Shown: positions 46,262 through 56,395, numbered from the stretch's first letter. The stretch is DNA of 64,000 nucleotides from Epiperipatus broadwayi (GCA_028023455.1 JAQFVV010000037.1:1242001-1306000); one strand, 5' to 3'. Made by a program: numbers and translations. The notes: a model not told the origin generated them from the sequence alone.

Positions 46262-46705
46262 GAATATTATATATATATAGAGCTTGCAAAATAAGCTCTT
46301 AACAAGCTTTGAGAATATCCCAACCCCAGACCTGTTTCTGCTACTGGTGTCATCAGTGAGGTGCTAGGATATTCAAGTGTTAGATTAAAAATGCCAGGAC
46401 AATCCCAGCACTTTACCTAATGGATAGCTATTAAGTAGAAAATCTAAAATTTTCAGACATTCATATGTCTTTCAATCCAGCTATCTAACTTAAATAGCCA
46501 TACTGGACTGAACCAAGTTCAAATACACCGTATATTAATAGCTTTAGCAATATAAAATTGCCAAAGCTTTAATAGCAAAAAAATAAAATTTCAAAAAAAA
46601 CAAGTCAGCTGTCACATGACCTAATTTAATAAGCTTGTATTTACAAATGTTATATATAGAGCTCGCAAAATGAGCTCTTAACAAGCTTTGAGTATAGCAA
46701 ACCTT
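46262..46705 (-). mobile_element. solo Penelope-type terminal repeat, unit plus repeated end (retrozyme-like)
   Basis: On the minus strand one unit runs from AAGCTTGTTAAGAGCTCATT (near 46695) to a second occurrence of the same phrase near 46305, a period of about 380 bases. It contains TTAAGTTAGATAGCTGGAT, GGTAAAGTGCTGGGATTGTCC and a hammerhead-like core at 46374-46313. The same sequence ends the minus-strand Penelope-like element at 18.1-18.3 kb and is related to the tandem at 50.25-50.83 kb. There is no coding sequence, so this is either a solo terminal repeat or a non-autonomous, ribozyme-carrying derivative. Confidence 0.7.
46313..46374 (-). ncRNA. hammerhead-ribozyme-like motif with long stem I
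   Basis: On the minus strand GAATATCC (46374-46367) pairs perfectly with GGATATTC (46320-46313), and inside it CACCTCA pairs with TGGGGT(T)G. Between lie CTGATGA (46356-46350), GAAA (46338-46335) and GGTC (to 46329). All three core boxes are present. Stem II is short or poorly paired (CACCAGTAGCA), the main reason for caution. Confidence 0.6.
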
Positions 46706-47820
46706 ATATATGTTTAACATATATACACACATCTTTTATACAATTTAATTTTTAAAATATATATTTCTGCTTTCATTTAAAATAAAGGTGCAGTTATGGA
46801 AACAAACAATACAGTTATAATTCTGAAGATGAAGAAAGAAGTACCATGTGACTGACTGTTTGCATGCATGAAACAAAGAAATGGTTCTCTGAGAACTGAC
46901 TTATGATGATGCTTATAAAAGTAGTAAACATATCAAATTTATCAATTTTTAATTTTTTTATGTAGTACTTTAACTGTAGATGTCTATAACTATGATAGCT
47001 AGGCCATGGATTCAATGGACGGTTGTATGTTTGGCACTTGTTCAATGTGTCCAATGCTATTCTCACAAAAATTTAGAATTTTACCCCAGCATTAACATAA
47101 TGGGTCCTTGCCTTCTTTCCTATTCCTGTGGACAGTTAGCAATTGAGAGACTTTTTAAAGTACCACTGTGTTTTTTTTAATAATGTGCGGATATTTTGGT
47201 TGTTTTTGTAACAAATCAGTTAATGCAATTATTAGCTTATAGACTGAAGGTTCTTCTAAATTATGCAGTGATGTCTTTTTTAATCAACCTCTTATAAATA
47301 AAATTATATTTCATTAAGCATATGGATATTTTTTTAGAAAGTCAACTATTTACAAATATTATATACCAGGCATCTCCTTAGCACAGTCTTTTTCTAGCCA
47401 GACAGACAAATTCAAATTGTTAAAAATATCTGCGAATGTGCATTGATTTTTTTAGTAATAATTATTCATCTGCTTCCATGTCAGAATTTACTTTTAATAT
47501 TTAAATATTTTGGAACCTGTCTACAGCAGTCCAATGCACTCACTGGTGGGTATATATAATGGCATTGGATTCCTGATACTCTCCTGTCATGAAGTATTTT
47601 CCTGAGTTTGCAATCCAATTCTTTTGTATTTTTTTGATTTGGGAATGAATGGTACATTTTAAATGTTAAATCACAATATAGACTGCTCAAATTTATCTTT
47701 TATATTGTATTTTCCACTTTAATCTTATAATGTGTAAAAATATAAATTAGAGCAGTGATAATAAATAGTTTTACTACCCCATACTTGATTTCCAACACTT
47801 TACCGAGCTTTGTACAGTCC
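46706..47820. other. AT-rich stretch, no gene seen
   Basis: Short frames only; no recognised element. Confidence 0.35.
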
Positions 47821-47821
47821 A

Positions 47822-47950
47822 AAAAAAAGGTTTATTGCTTGAAATTTCATAAGAATCAAGCACCAGAAAACAGAATAAATCCAAAACCTCTCTTATATTG
47901 GTATCTGTAGAGATCACAGCCAAGAGGCAGATTTTCTATATCTTTTGTTG
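47822..47950 (-). repeat. tRNA-derived SINE copy
   Basis: The minus strand ends in GCTTGATTCTTATGAAATTTC, then AAGCAATAAACCTTT, matching the 3' half of the SINE family (compare TCAAACTTCTTATGAACTCTCAAGCA near 48990). Confidence 0.5.
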
Positions 47951-48360
47951 ATCTTAATGTAGTGGTAGTGTGGTGAAGTCTAAAGCTCAAGGTCTCTGTA
48001 TTGTGGATTTACTCCATCTATTATAGAGCTCAAACTTTTTATGAATTCCTGAACAATAAATTGTTTGATCATTTTTTACTCTGCATGATTTGGTGCAATC
48101 GTAGAATGACAGACTTTTGAACATGAAGTCCATGGATCACCGCTCATATTTGTCACTTCCATTGCTCCAACTTCTTATGAAGTCTTATCAATAAAAATCA
48201 AATTGATAATTTTTAGTACTAATGCAGCATATTTTGGAGCTTGGGATCCATGGATTGCATCTCAATTTTATCAGTTCCAGTGTCAAACGTCTTATGAACT
48301 TCTGTGCAAGAAAATCATTCGATTATATAAATAGTTTATTAGTACTTCAATTCTTACCAA
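47950..48360 (+). repeat. cluster of three head-to-tail SINE copies
   Basis: Three related units follow one another, starting about 47957, 48095 and 48225. Each has a middle like AAGTCCATGGATCAC, a segment like TTGTCACTTCCATTGCTCCA, and a phrase like CTTCTTATGAACT-CTG-GCAATAAA, ending in an A/T tail with TTCGATTAT or a variant. The first begins with AATGTAGTGGTAGTGTGGTG, which is A-box-like. Copies of the same family lie at 7.55 and 36.5 kb, just left of here (47.82 kb), at 48.9 kb and at 56.5 kb. Confidence 0.6.
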
Positions 48361-48398
48361 AATCACCCTTTTCTTTATTTTACTGTAATATCCTATAA

Positions 48399-48650
48399 AT
48401 ACAATTTATCTAAATCACATCGAACACTTTTTAGCAAAACTTTTTATTTGTACAAATATACCTACGTTTTGACTGTCCTGCAGTCTTCTTCAGAGCCAGT
48501 TCACTTTAATCTCTTAAAAAAACATTAAGAGATTAAAGTGAACTGTCTCTGAAGAAGACTGCAGGACAGTCAAAACATAGATGTATGTATATATGTACAA
48601 ATAAAGAGTTTTGCTAAAAAGTGTTCAAAGTGGTTTGGATAAATTGTATT
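48399..48650. repeat. long palindrome with GAAGAAGACTG / CAGTC arms
   Basis: The left arm, AATACAATTTATCTAAATCA...GCAAAACTTTTTATTTGTAC...GACTGTCCTGCAGTCTTCTTCAGAG, is matched in reverse complement by the right arm ending GGATAAATTGTATT; the centre near 48514-48526 is AAAAAAACA. Arm length is about 120 bases with few mismatches. The right arm contains TCTGAAGAAGACTGCAGG, ACAGTCAAAAC. The structure is an inverted dimer of one repeat. A single arm of the family lies at 53.64 kb and another palindrome at 58.66 kb. Confidence 0.85.
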
Positions 48651-48899
48651 TACTTCAGAGATTTTATTTAAACTACCTTTGAAATAGATAAATGTAAAAT
48701 GACTGTGAATGATCCTGAACCTTTTAGTATGACTTCAGTATTGTCTAGGAAAATCAAATCTGCTTTATTATTGGGCTGGGAAAAGTTGAGTACTTATTGT
48801 AATTTTTTTTTGATTGTTTGAAAAATAATTTGGTTGAACATCCCTATAACTTGATTTAATAGTAAATCTAATTTAATTAATAGATTCTTATATCTTATA

Positions 48900-49040
48900 G
48901 CTCTTTGTGGTTTAGGTCAGTGATAGAGTATCAAATTCTGAATGTAAGATCTTTGGATTAAATACAATTCTAGCAGTTAGATGCTCAAACTTCTTATGAA
49001 CTCTCAAGCAGTAAAACTATTCGATTATTTATTTATCAAC
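48900..49040 (+). repeat. tRNA-derived SINE copy
   Basis: TTTAGGTCAGTGATAGAGTA resembles the head, GAATGTAAGATCTTTGGATT the middle, and GCTCAAACTTCTTATGAACT with TCAAGCAGTAAAACTATTCG and TTATTTATTTATC the end of the SINE family in this region. Confidence 0.6.
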
Positions 49041-49044
49041 TTCA

Positions 49045-50245
49045 TTCTATAGTGTTAAACACTGTCTTTTAAATTGGATTAGTGAAGGGGGTGAAAGGGT
49101 CTGTTTGAAATTACTTGCTTTATATGTGTAGATAAATTTAAAATAGTAATGATTATGACTGTGTTTAAGATTAACAATATTTATGCTGTTCTTTATGCTA
49201 AGATTAACAATATTAATTTGTTGAAGCAATAAATAGAGAAAAAACAAAACAATACGAAATTAATTTTTTTTTGTTATATTATCAAGTCTTTGTTGTACCA
49301 TATTATCAATATTAAATTAGTACATTTGTTTTTCAAATCAGTTTTATTTATATATAAATTAAATAAATGAATTTGTCTTAATTATATTTATTACAATAAT
49401 AATTTTAATGTAAGAACAAAAGAAAATTATCTAAAGCAATATATATATATGAATATTGATTATTCCTGACAGTTTTCTATTTATAGATGATAAATTATTA
49501 CATAATTTAAACATAATATCAATTAAATGCATAATTTACATTTTTTTCTTTTTTAATTCTTATTCCAAGTTAATCATGCGCTTAGAAATTAATGGTTTGT
49601 ATTACATAAATAGTTATATAAGGTTTAACTATATATATTAAAGCAATTATATTTCGTTTAATTGTGTTAGTTGCTGGGGGGCAAGTGACATTTGAAATGC
49701 CAAAGTGACTGGCTCAGGACAACAGTCCCATTTATTTTATCAAACTGAGATTAGATTTTTTTTCTTCTCCCACTTTCTTCTGCTGGAATTGATTTGGGGA
49801 CTTTTAATTCTTCCCACCATTTTGCTGAACCATTGTGAATAACTGAAAGCTGAAACATATTGATAGATATCTTATTATGAGACATATAATCATATGTTAA
49901 TTTTTCTGATCAAATGCAGCTTGAAGGACCTAGATACCAGGATACTATGACCCAATGGTATCACTTGAACAGTACAGTTGTTTACAACTGATTTGCACAT
50001 TTTATTCTACAATTGTTATGTTTAGTTATACTTTATGAAATTTTAATGAGCTCTTTACACCGTGAAGAACTTTTACAAGTAAAAAAAGAACTATAAGAAA
50101 AGTGATCTTAAGAAAGGAATTATCATGAGTATTTGAAGATCGTTATCATTGATAGATTAATTTATCGATGTAGTTCAAGTAAATGTGTGGCTCTTTACTT
50201 TTAGGATTGCAATGTGTATAATAATAATGATAAAATGCACATAAA
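49045..50245. other. AT-rich stretch, no gene seen
   Basis: Nothing was recognised apart from AT microsatellites (49440-49450) and poly-T. Confidence 0.35.
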
Positions 50246-50295
50246 TCAATAGTTAGACATTGATAAAATGCTAGACTAGTTCTAGTATTTTTATT

Positions 50296-50352
50296 CCCTA
50301 GCATCTCACTGAAGACACTAGAGGCAGAAACCGCGGTCTGAGGTTGAGGGTA
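50296..50352 (+). ncRNA. hammerhead-like motif, first unit (core mutated)
   Basis: CTGAAGA replaces CTGATGA (50309-50315); GAAA (50327-50330) and GGTC (to 50338) are present and TCTCA pairs with TGAGG around the core. The T-to-A change at the invariant-type position would be expected to weaken activity, although some hammerheads tolerate variation there. Confidence 0.5.
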
Positions 50353-50664
50353 TTTTTGAAGCTTGTTAAGAGTTTGTTTTTAACTTACTCTATATATAAC
50401 ATTTGTAAATACGAGCTTTATTAAAATTAGGTCATCTGACTTGATTTTTTATCAATTTAATTTTAATTTTTTGCTATTAAGGCTTTGGCGATTTTATATT
50501 GCTAGAGCTATTAATATATGGTGTATCTGAATTTGGTTCAGTCCCATACTGCTATTTGAGTTAGATAGCTGGATTTTTGGACATTTAAATGTCTGAAAGT
50601 TTCAGATTTTCTTCTCAATAGTTAGGCATTGATAAAATGCTAGACTAGTTCTAGTATTTTTATT

Positions 50665-50722
50665 CCCTAGCACCTCACTGATGACGCTAGAGGCAGAAAC
50701 CGTGGTCTGAGGTTGAGGGTAT
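50665..50722 (+). ncRNA. hammerhead-ribozyme-like motif, second unit
   Basis: ACCTCA pairs perfectly with TGAGGT around CTGATGA (50678-50684), GAAA (50696-50699) and GGTC (50704-50707). Stem II is only two clear pairs (GC...GC in CGCTAGAGGCA). With all three boxes intact this is the best plus-strand candidate for self-cleavage, with cleavage predicted just after GTC at 50707. Confidence 0.6.
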
Positions 50723-50825
50723 TTTTGAAGCTTGTTAAGAGTTTGTTTTTAACTTACTCTATATATAACATTTGTAAATATGAGCTTTATTAAAATTAGG
50801 TCATCTGACTTGATTTTTTATCAAT

Positions 50826-51535
50826 ATATTGTATATTACTTCTGTAATTTGTATCTTCTGTTCATATCTTAAAAATTTTTTAAATTACTTCTTTGAATGA
50901 ATTCCTGGCATTTATTATTATTTGTGATGACTTCAAGTTCACCGCCAACTTTCTGATTTACTCAATATGCTTTATCTTTAATATGTATCTGGAAAATAGT
51001 TGAATAAATGAATATATAACATTTTTGCAAACTGTTCCATTAAACCTGGTTTTTGTATGAAATGACAATTATAGCATTTTCTGCATTTATTAAATTCTTT
51101 TTCTGAATTTGATAGTTATTTATTTTCAAGAGCAGTGATTTTCATACTACTCAAGAATTGTCTATTGTCAGTTGAAGTATCAATAGTCACTAGTACTATA
51201 AATTCTCTTCTCCAGTCCTTTTCTAGTTTTACCTTTGTCAGCAAAGACTAGGATTCAAAATTGGAACTAATCCACTTGTGCATTTAGAAGCCATCTTTAT
51301 GAACTAAGATTAACTCACTTGCAAAGTTATATAGATTCGACAGCAAATTTATTTTTTAGTTTAGAGATCTATATAACAGCAGGTCCCTCCCACCCTTTCA
51401 CAAGGAATGTTAATACCAAAGATTGTTATAAAAGTAAGGTACAATCCTAAAATTTGGAGAAACTGAGTTGATGGCAGATCTATTCAGGTGAGTTGACTTA
51501 GGTTCAAACATTATTTTTGTTACTTTCCAGGATAT
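50826..51535. other. AT-rich stretch, no gene seen
   Basis: Nothing was recognised. Confidence 0.35.
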
Positions 51536-51620
51536 TAGTTAATAGAATATTCCAACTTGAGACCTAGTCCTCACTAACAAAGTGGAAAGCCAGAAATTAG
51601 TCTGGAAATGGGAATTTTAT
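51536..51620 (+). repeat. degraded hammerhead-type repeat fragment
   Basis: TCCTCACTAACAAAGTGGAA and GCCAGAAATTAGTCTGGAAA parallel CTCCTCACTGATGAAAGCC and AGAAACTAGTCTGGGGA at 45.28 kb, but the CTGATGA box is lost. Confidence 0.4.
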
Positions 51621-51988
51621 TGCACTATATTATCTAGACTGAATTTTTTTTAAATTTATTTCATTGTTTCTATTTATAATGATCTTCACCACATGCTCTG
51701 CAGAAAATTCCTGCATTTGCTGAAACAATATGTGATATTTTTTATAGCTATTACAGAACTATTAGTCATTGAATGACTAAATAAAATATGAGTCATTGTT
51801 ATAAATTACTCAAGTGTTATAAAAAAGAATAAACTTGTAAACAAATAATAATAATACTAACACTCACCAATCAACAGTAGTGTTGTTTTTTAATGCAGCA
51901 AAATTGATGGTATCATTTTAAACTTTGAAAAATATGAAAAAGTGAAATCATTTCTTATCTGAAGTATAAGTTCTTAAGTAGACATGTA

Positions 51989-52075
51989 AAATAAATAATG
52001 ATATCAGCAAATGTGAAATTGAAATCATTTCTGCTGATTTAAAATTTCACATTTCTTTTTATCATTGTTTATTCT
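51989..52075. repeat. imperfect hairpin of about 35-base arms
   Basis: AAATAAATAATGATATCAGC followed by AAATGTGAAATT pairs with AATTTCACATTT, then TTTTTATCATTGTTTATT. The 22-base loop is TCATTTCTGCTGATTT-like. Size and shape resemble a small MITE or a precursor-type hairpin; there is no evidence for either. Confidence 0.5.
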
Positions 52076-52079
52076 ATAT

Positions 52080-52440
52080 GATTATTTAAAATTTAGGGAA
52101 GTAAAAAAGTTGTGCTGGCTTTAAAAAATATTAACATCTATTGGCTGTTAAGAGTTTACTTTAAAAGCGAATATTGTTGATATTATTTCAATCCATCACT
52201 TTTCACTCACAAATAAGTATATTAATAATTTAATCACAACTGTTTCTGGTAAGCAATTAAAAATTTTGTTACAAACGATTAATTGAAAAAAAATCTTTCA
52301 TCGTAGAAAAATCTGAGATTTTTAAAATCCCTTTAAGAAAAATAAATATCTTATGGAATTATTTATTATTAAGTTAATAATAACTATTTTAGTTTAGAAA
52401 AAATATATATTAATAGTATTAAAGCAAGAGCAACTCTATT
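52080..52440. other. AT-rich stretch, no gene seen
   Basis: Nothing was recognised. Confidence 0.35.
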
Positions 52441-52444
52441 CTGG

Positions 52445-52770
52445 TACTATTTATAATAAGCTTGAGTACTTGATAATTACACGTAAATGGAAAAATATGG
52501 GTGATTTAGTCTGTAAATTATGTAAAAAAGGAATAGAAAATATTAGGCATTTGTTAATTGAATGTAAATGCTTGAAAACAGAAAGGGCACATATAATGAA
52601 GTTATAGAAGAATAAATATGAAAAAAGTGATTATACAGAAAGTAGATTATTGGTTTTTACGTTGGGTTTGTAAAAAGATAAGGGGGATTTAGATATAAAG
52701 GCTGTAGAGTTGACAAAGATTATGTTGTGGAAATGGGATGGAGTAGAATATGGGAAAAATTAGACTGGGG
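52445..52770 (+). pseudogene. LINE C-terminal fragment with zinc-knuckle-like motif
   Basis: A frame reading IYNKLEYLIITRKWKNMGDL continues into a C-x2-C-x8-H-x4-C motif (CKLC...HLLIEC) and KTERAHIMK, then a stop near 52604. Further pieces (YTESRLLVFTLGL, AVELTKIMLWKWDG) can be read after it. A CCHC motif followed by a short charged tail is the usual end of many non-LTR retrotransposon reverse transcriptase proteins. The fragment is not from the RTE family annotated elsewhere, which lacks this motif. The clade is not determined. Confidence 0.55.
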
Positions 52771-52774
52771 AATG

Positions 52775-53620
52775 TAAAATTAAGTAGCTAACAAGTTTTT
52801 CTTGGTATATTTGCTGAGAGATTCTTAACTTAGTTTAAGGAGTAGCTACAGTATATCACATCACATCATCAAAGAATTAAATGATTTGTTATAATTTTAA
52901 TTATACTGTATTGTTATTTATAATATTATTTTGCTTTTAGATAGTTTCAAATTCATATTTTAAAGTCATATTTTCTTTTTAGCTTATTATAGGAAGTCTT
53001 TTAGTCTCCATATATTAATTTAGAATAAGAGTTATTAATATTTAAATTATTTTCATCGTCATATACTGGAGGATACTATGTGGAGGGGGGGGGGGCTTAT
53101 GAGTCAGGTTGATTTTTCAAAAAAATTTATTTATTTTTTTAGTCCAGTTATAAACTTTAATTTTAATTAAAGAGTAATATATCAGTTATTTAAACTCCAA
53201 TATGATGATTATTTATTTAACTCCTTATTTTCCTAAGTATGCATATCTTAGATAAACTACATTTTCAATCTCTACCCTACAAGTAAAATATACGGATAAA
53301 GAAAGACATAGATATATTTTTTTAAAAAAGCAAATGATCTGCAAGATACATATCTGGCAGAATCAACCATCACTGGTTGGCCCAGAATCCTACTCTTTAG
53401 TGGAAAATTTGAATATATAAAACAATGGCTGTGTACATATTTACTGGTCATTTTTTAGTTGCATGGAGCTTACAGTTTACCATAATAATAAGATAGGACA
53501 TCATTTTGAAGTAGACCACACACATAGCATTTATCTTATATCATAAATGAGTGTATACATCTGTCTTCATCTCATTTTCATTTGCATATAGTTTTAATAA
53601 TGTTAAAAAGGGATAATAGG
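52775..53620. other. AT-rich stretch with a poly-G run
   Basis: There is a run of about 12 G at 53082-53093 and nothing else recognisable. Confidence 0.4.
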
Positions 53621-53629
53621 TACTTTTGT

Positions 53630-53712
53630 GCAAGATCTGAAGAAGACTGTGAGGAACAGTCGAAACTGTTATTTTAATAATAAACATTATTTGCTTAAAA
53701 GTGCAAGAAGAT
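53630..53712 (+). repeat. single arm of the GAAGAAGACTG repeat family
   Basis: GATCTGAAGAAGACTGTGAGG, ACAGTCGAAACTGT and then an A/T-rich end with AATAAACATTATTTGC match one arm of the palindromes at 48.40 and 58.66 kb. It has no inverted partner here. Confidence 0.6.
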
Positions 53713-53905
53713 GGTGATTATTTAAAATAAATTATAATAAATTTCTTTTTTTAATAAATAATCCTTATTAATTGTTATTGTAATTTGAAAGTTTCTATTA
53801 TTTTGCTTTTTCTTCAAATATTTAAATCACTAATTTGTTAATTGAGCGTTTAATTTATTTTTTCTCACTTCGCTCTGAAATGTTTTGGTTTTTTTTTTTG
53901 GTTAG

Positions 53906-54033
53906 GTGATGGAGATGATGATGATACAGAGAATTCTGTAGCCAAACCAGAAGATATGGAAATGAAGCAACAGAGTCTTAGTAAAGGTGATAGAAGTCAT
54001 TTAATTGTCTGGCAAGTTTTAACAGGAGATTAA
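53906..54033 (+). CDS. candidate last coding exon of the unrecognised host gene
   Basis: After a long T-rich tract and acceptor GGTTAG (ending at 53905) comes a frame beginning GT-GAT, so the exon starts in phase 1 and needs one base from the previous exon; the exon ending at 5091 supplies G. The translation is acidic first (DGDDDDTENSVAKPED), then MEMKQQSLSKGDRSHLIVW and QVLTGD, with a TAA at 54031-54033. G+C is clearly above background. An alternative is that the exon ends at AAAG|GTGATA (about 53987), a usable donor, in which case the last residues and the stop would be intronic. I do not recognise the protein. Confidence 0.6.
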
Positions 54034-56395
54034 TCTAGTGGTACACAAGTCATTTGAAAATCAGGAAACTATATTGTCATCTCCTATCTTGTGCAACTCT
54101 CAGAATGGTGAAGGAGATTTTAAACTTGGATGCCGACTCAGTTACCAGCTCGTTATACCAGATGCTTCCTTTTTATAGTTTGTTCATTGAGATCCAGTAG
54201 TTTGCTTGCTCTTTTTTTTTGTTTGTTTGTTAAAGAGGTTCCATATTGGAATTAACTCTTTGTTTTTCATTTTTGTTTTTAATTCATTTTTTTGTTCATT
54301 TATTTTTTATTTTGTTTTATATTGTCTTATTTGGATTTAATTTTCAATATTTTTACTTGTATTTTCTTTATGCATAATACTCATTTATTTATTGTTCGTA
54401 TAAGAATTCCCTACAGAAACATGTTATTTTACTCAAGAAAAAAAGTTCCATTCATATATAAACTTTAAATTTATCTTGAGAAAATAATAAAAAAAAACAA
54501 AGACAAGTAGATTTGTAAAATTTTCTTTCACTAAAACCAGTTAATTTTTATAATTGGTAGAAGGTTTTTTTAGATGAATAAAAAAAAAAGAAGAAAATTT
54601 TATAAAAATACAATTTGGTTATTTTATATATATATATGCATGTATAAATATTTATAAATGGACATTATTCTCCAATCAGATTCTGATTTCCCATCGATTT
54701 AATTATTTTCATATTATTCATCACAGTACAAAAATTCAGAGTTACTCTAAAGTGATTTTCTTTTTTTTATTGTGAACAAGTTGATAAAATTTTTATCACT
54801 GTAATTGTTAATTATCAGTGACCTTTATTTAAAATGAACTAAGTTAGTGATCCTTTTGTGATCATAAATTTAAAAGATTGATTAATGGAAATGAAATGAG
54901 TAATGAGATCTCAATTAATATAAATATAAAATTTTGGAAAATTTATTTAGATCTGCATAATATTTTTGAAAATTATACATATTCAAAAACAATGACGAAG
55001 CAATTAGCAATCAGCTAGCTATGATTTTATGGAAAAGTCCATTGTTGGCTTTACATATTTGTTATTATTTTATAAATATATTTATATGATATTATCAGGT
55101 TCATACAATAAAATTTTATATATTTATTACAATTAATTAACATAAATGTAAAATTTTGTTTTTTAAAAATATTGCATTATTTTAAATTATTAAATATATT
55201 GATATATAGTTTTTAAATTTCTAGTTGAGAAAAAGTCTTTGGGCTTCGGTTGCCTTGAATGTACGGCATTCTTATTTGTAAATATTTATCACAATGTTTC
55301 GATTCAGAAATGTTTGAAATTTTGTTTTGAAATAATATGGCTGCAAGATATTTTTATTTTATGAATATGATTTATGAATTTTATTATTTTGGAGTTGTTG
55401 TTTTTTTGTTTTTTTTTGTAAAATATGTGTATATTTTATTTAGTTTAATATAAGAATTTCTAATGAATGTGAAAAGTTGTATTTAAACGTTAAAATATTG
55501 CTTCTTTTATGATAGGGTTCTGAAGATTTTTATCATAAATAATATATTTTTATTAATATTATTCTGTGATAGCAAGTGTAATATTTTTTAACATACTGGA
55601 TTATAAAGATATGAAAATAATCATCTACCAATTAATTTTTTCTTTAACAAAAAGTATTTGTTTGGGGCTGTGATGGAAACATATTTTTTTCTGAATTATA
55701 GCGAATGCTGTATTAGTAATTTAAACATATTAAGTCATTTCTGAGCATTTACCACAACTTTTTTAAAAAATATTAGGGTGGGGAATAAAACATTATTACT
55801 ATTGTATTTTAATATGAATACTCAATGCAAAGTAATCCAACTATGAAACTATAAAATGTATCTATTATTTATTTATTTCAATAAAATGTAAGTTGTCTAA
55901 TTTAAATTTGTACAAATGAAATAAATTCTCCAAATAGACATGTAACTGATAATGTGAATGTACGTAAAAGCCCTTTGAAAACTACATAACGGGGAAAAAC
56001 AGAAACATATAATTGTTTCTATTCTGTATTTGCAGCAGTTTAGAATTAGCTAAATTTAATTTTCTGCCATAATTTAACTTTTTTTTATACCTAAAGGGAA
56101 AATGTTTTAAATATTTGCAGTTTTTTTTTCTTCTTTGGGATTATCATAGCTGAGCAATTTTATGTAAATATATAAATATTTTTTTTTTGTTTTGCCCAAT
56201 TTTTATTTGAAATATAATGTTGTAAATTTTTTTTTCTTTTTTTTTTTGTAGCTATTCATATATTTTATTACTAAGTTTTACTTGTTATTCAACGACAAAG
56301 AAAAACTTCCCAGCTAAGTCTTGTGTTAATGTAAAGTTGCTACATATAAGATTGTTTTGAAATGCTCAATAAATTCAGCAGTACCTTATCTTTGG
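54034..56395 (+). other. probable 3' UTR of the host gene
   Basis: No long frame and no recognised mobile element occur over 2.3 kb, unlike the intron before it. The first 150 bases keep a higher G+C content. The stretch ends at a candidate poly-A signal AATAAA (56368-56373), consistent with one long 3' UTR. If the alternative donor at about 53987 is used, this is intron instead. Confidence 0.45.

Larger units (their letters stand above)
50247..50825 (+). mobile_element. tandem dimer (1.6 units) of a hammerhead-bearing repeat
   Basis: A unit beginning CAATAGTTAGACATTGATAA at 50247 repeats from 50616 (CAATAGTTAGGCATTGATAA), a period of 369 bases. The second unit stops near 50825. The two copies are almost identical over their shared 210 bases. 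Each has a ribozyme-like core (50296-50352 and 50665-50722), then AAGCTTGTTAAGAGTTTG, TATATATAACATTTGTAAAT and AGGTCATCTGACTTG. The same blocks, diverged, make up the minus-strand element at 46.26-46.70 kb. There is no open frame. Confidence 0.75.
5092..53905 (+). other. possible giant intron (about 48.8 kb)
   Basis: The two exon candidates at 5.0 and 53.9 kb are on the same strand in matching phase, and I found no convincing exon between them. If they belong to one transcript, the intervening DNA is a single large intron filled with LINE, Penelope-like, hAT-like and SINE copies, two palindromes, a retropseudogene and a segmental duplication. All five RTE LINE copies in the window whose 5' to 3' direction is clear and that exceed 500 bases lie in the gene's own orientation. 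Missed small exons cannot be excluded. Confidence 0.35.
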
